From JAWWPG01 sp037719575 (GTDB taxonomy: Bacteria; Actinomycetota; Actinomycetes; Propionibacteriales; Nocardioidaceae), in assembly GCA_037719575.1 (NCBI GenBank), contig JBBJMF010000026.1, forward strand, positions 1 through 31,944: 31,944 bases of DNA, written 5' to 3'. Positions within the stretch are counted from its first letter, which is position 1, and each line of letters begins with the position of its first letter. Below the pieces are notes generated by a model, which was given only the letters and a program-made list of their open reading frames with translations, was not told the DNA's origin and did not search any database. A program made the position numbers and the translations under genes. Positions 30,272 to 31,944 of this stretch are shown piece by piece.

Positions 30272-31446
30272 CGGATGCGGAGCGACGCGAGGTAGCCGTC
30301 ACGGTTGCGACGGGTCTCGGTGACCGAGTCGCCGCCGAACTTCTCCAGCGCGGCCTCCGCGACGACCAGCGCGACCATCGCCTCGGCAACCACGGCAGCC
30401 GCCGGCACCGCGCAGACGTCGGAGCGCTGGTGGTGGGCGACCGCGGCCTTCCCGGTCACCACGTCCACCGTCCGCAGCGCGCGGGGAACGGTCGAGATGG
30501 GTTTCATCGCCGCCCGCACGCGGAGCGGGTCGCCCGTCGACATGCCACCCTCGGTGCCGCCGGAGCGTCCTGACGTACGACGCAGACCCGCCGGCCCCGG
30601 CTCGATCTCGTCGTGAGCCGCCGAGCCGGGACCGCTGGCCACCGCGAAGCCGTCGCCGAGCTCGACGCCCTTGATCGCCTGGATCCCCATCAGGGCGGCA
30701 GCCAGCCGCGAGTCGAGACGCCGGTCCCAGTGCACGTGCGAGCCCAGGCCGGGCGGCAAGCCGTAGCCGATGACCTCGACCACGCCACCGAGCGTGTCAG
30801 CTGCCTGGTGGGCCTCGTCGATCGCCGTCACCATCGCGGCGCTGGCGTCGCGGTCGAAGCAGCGGACCGGGTCGGCGTCGAGAGCCGCCACGTCGGCCGG
30901 TGTGGGCAGCGGCTCGGCCGGTGCCTCGGCGGCGCCGATCGAGACGACATGGGAGACGAGTGAGACCTCGAGTGCCTGCTGGCACAACGCGGCCGCTACC
31001 GCCCCCAGCGCGACGCGCGCAGCGGTCTCCCGCGCACTCGCCCGCTCCAGCACCGGGCGCGCCTCGTCGAAGCCGTACTTCTGCATCCCCACCAGGTCCG
31101 CGTGGCCAGGGCGTGGCCGGGTCAGGGGGGCGTTGCGCGCCAGGCCCTCGAGCACGTCGGGGTCGACCGGGTCAGGCGACATCACCCGCTCCCACTTCGG
31201 CCACTCGGTGTTTGCGATCATCACCGCAACCGGACCGCCGATCGTCGTACCGTGCCGCACTCCGCCGAGGATCGTGACCTCGTCGGCCTCGAAGCCCATC
31301 CGAGCCCCGCGACCGTAGCCCAGCCGCCGCCGGGCCAGCACCAGCGCCAGGTCGGCCGTCGTGAGCACCACCCCGGCCGGCACGCCCTCGATGACGCCGA
31401 CCAGCGCCGCGCCATGCGACTCCCCCGCGGTCAGCCACCTCAGCAT
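30268..31446 (-). CDS. aroC: Chorismate synthase
   Basis: Makes chorismate from EPSP with reduced FMN. At 392 aa the signatures are TAGESHGAALVGVIEG at the N-terminus, RRLGYGRGARMGFEADEV, RASARETAARVA and SGRSGGTEGGMSTGDPLRVR near the flavin site. The ATG at 31446 follows the upstream prepilin-peptidase stop by 27 nt, so the two may be co-transcribed. Confidence 0.97.
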   Translation of the reverse strand: MLRWLTAGESHGAALVGVIEGVPAGVVLTTADLALVLARRRLGYGRGARMGFEADEVTILGGVRHGTTIGGPVAVMIANTEWPKWERVMSPDPVDPDVLEGLARNAPLTRPRPGHADLVGMQKYGFDEARPVLERASARETAARVALGAVAAALCQQALEVSLVSHVVSIGAAEAPAEPLPTPADVAALDADPVRCFDRDASAAMVTAIDEAHQAADTLGGVVEVIGYGLPPGLGSHVHWDRRLDSRLAAALMGIQAIKGVELGDGFAVASGPGSAAHDEIEPGPAGLRRTSGRSGGTEGGMSTGDPLRVRAAMKPISTVPRALRTVDVVTGKAAVAHHQRSDVCAVPAAAVVAEAMVALVVAEAALEKFGGDSVTETRRNRDGYLASLRIR

Positions 31447-31473
31447 ACGTTGAGTCTTTCACGCGCCGCCGGG

Positions 31474-31944
31474 TCAGCGGGCCAGGTACCAGTGCGACAG
31501 CGAGTGGCCCCACACCAAGCCGACGAGGGCGCCCAGCATCATGAACGGGCCGAACGAGATCTGGGTCTTCCGGTTGACCCGGCGCGTCAGCACGAGGACC
31601 AGGCTGCTGAACCCCCCGAGCAGGAACCCGGCGTAGAGGCCCGTGATGAGCTGGCCCCACCCGAGGTAGCCGAGGCAGAGCGCCAGCAGGCCAGACAGCC
31701 GGACGTCACCGTAGCCCAGCCCACGTGGACCGATCTGCCACATCACGAAGTAGAAGCCGCCCATCGCGAGCCACCCGAGGCACGCTCCCCAGATCCGGCC
31801 GGCATCGCGGTCGAGGACGGCCGCCCCCAGGATGAGGGCGACGATGACCCCGTACGACGGAGCGATCAGCTGGGTGGGCAGCAGGCGGGTGCGGGCATCG
31901 ACCCAGCCGAGCAGCAGGCAGACCGCGACCAGGTAGGCCCAGGC
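31474..31944 (-). CDS. Type IV prepilin peptidase (A24 family), 5' end cut by window edge
   Basis: A membrane aspartic peptidase that processes prepilin-like leaders. 156 codons are visible, open to the window edge. The first catalytic Asp is in LGWVDARTRLLP and the second in GLGYGDVRL, as in the GxGxxD motif of PilD/TadV-like enzymes. Multiple hydrophobic segments alternate with short loops, and the protein ends SHWYLAR. The N-terminal part, and any methyltransferase domain, lies outside. It is directly upstream of aroC, which recurs in actinobacteria. The substrate is not in the window. Confidence 0.92.
   Translation of the reverse strand, partial: AWAYLVAVCLLLGWVDARTRLLPTQLIAPSYGVIVALILGAAVLDRDAGRIWGACLGWLAMGGFYFVMWQIGPRGLGYGDVRLSGLLALCLGYLGWGQLITGLYAGFLLGGFSSLVLVLTRRVNRKTQISFGPFMMLGALVGLVWGHSLSHWYLAR

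Overview
This window is high-GC actinobacterial chromosome and looks like Nocardioidaceae or a close relative. Lineage markers are the actinobacterial integration host factor mihF beside gmk and rpoZ, a PriA without ATPase motifs, a RibM/PnuC-type transporter inside an FMN-riboswitch rib operon, and a PyrR-led pyrimidine operon whose leader carries a PyrR-binding RNA hairpin over the Shine-Dalgarno (SD) sequence. The genus call is an inference from gene order and base composition. The content is almost all core metabolism. Every gene but two is on the minus strand, so transcription runs mostly from high to low coordinates. No rRNA, tRNA, CRISPR, transposase or prophage gene was seen.

Layout in the direction of transcription (right to left). 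(1) 31944-28169: the C-terminal part of a prepilin peptidase, then aroC-aroK-aroB-aroQ (shikimate/chorismate). (2) 28187-27555, plus strand: a membrane-anchored protein with an L7/L12 C-terminal-like domain, convergent with aroQ. (3) 27424-26428: efp-nusB (translation and transcription factors). (4) 26427-25274: a lower-GC patch with nested inverted repeats and a perfect DnaA-box word, then two small paralogous proline-rich membrane proteins. (5) 25168-14247: the pyrimidine operon pyrR-pyrB-pyrC-carA-carB-pyrD(class 2)-pyrK-like-pyrD-like-pyrF. It has overlaps or gaps of at most 7 nt throughout and covers all of UMP synthesis except PyrE.

(6) 14238-14105: four consecutive hairpins between the convergent pyrF and CPBP genes. 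(7) 13278-14060, plus strand: a CPBP-family intramembrane protease. (8) 13166-3653: mihF-gmk-rpoZ-coaBC-metK-priA-def-fmt-rsmB-rpe, a housekeeping run covering nucleotide, CoA and SAM synthesis, replication restart, and N-formyl-methionine and rRNA modification. (9) 3614-1: an FMN riboswitch followed by ribD-ribE-ribM-ribBA, with ribBA cut by the window edge.

The most unusual content is in the pyr operon. It encodes an apparently intact class 2 (quinone-linked) dihydroorotate dehydrogenase. Directly after it comes a PyrK-like flavin/2Fe-2S subunit with a PyrD-like partner that keeps the FMN-barrel framework but has lost the class 1 active-site Cys, Lys and two orotate-binding Asn. That pair may be a flavoenzyme with a different substrate. 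Other points of interest are the hairpin array with a 38-nt palindrome, the paralogous proline-rich membrane proteins, the membrane-anchored L7/L12-like protein, and a coaBC gene with no ATG start available.
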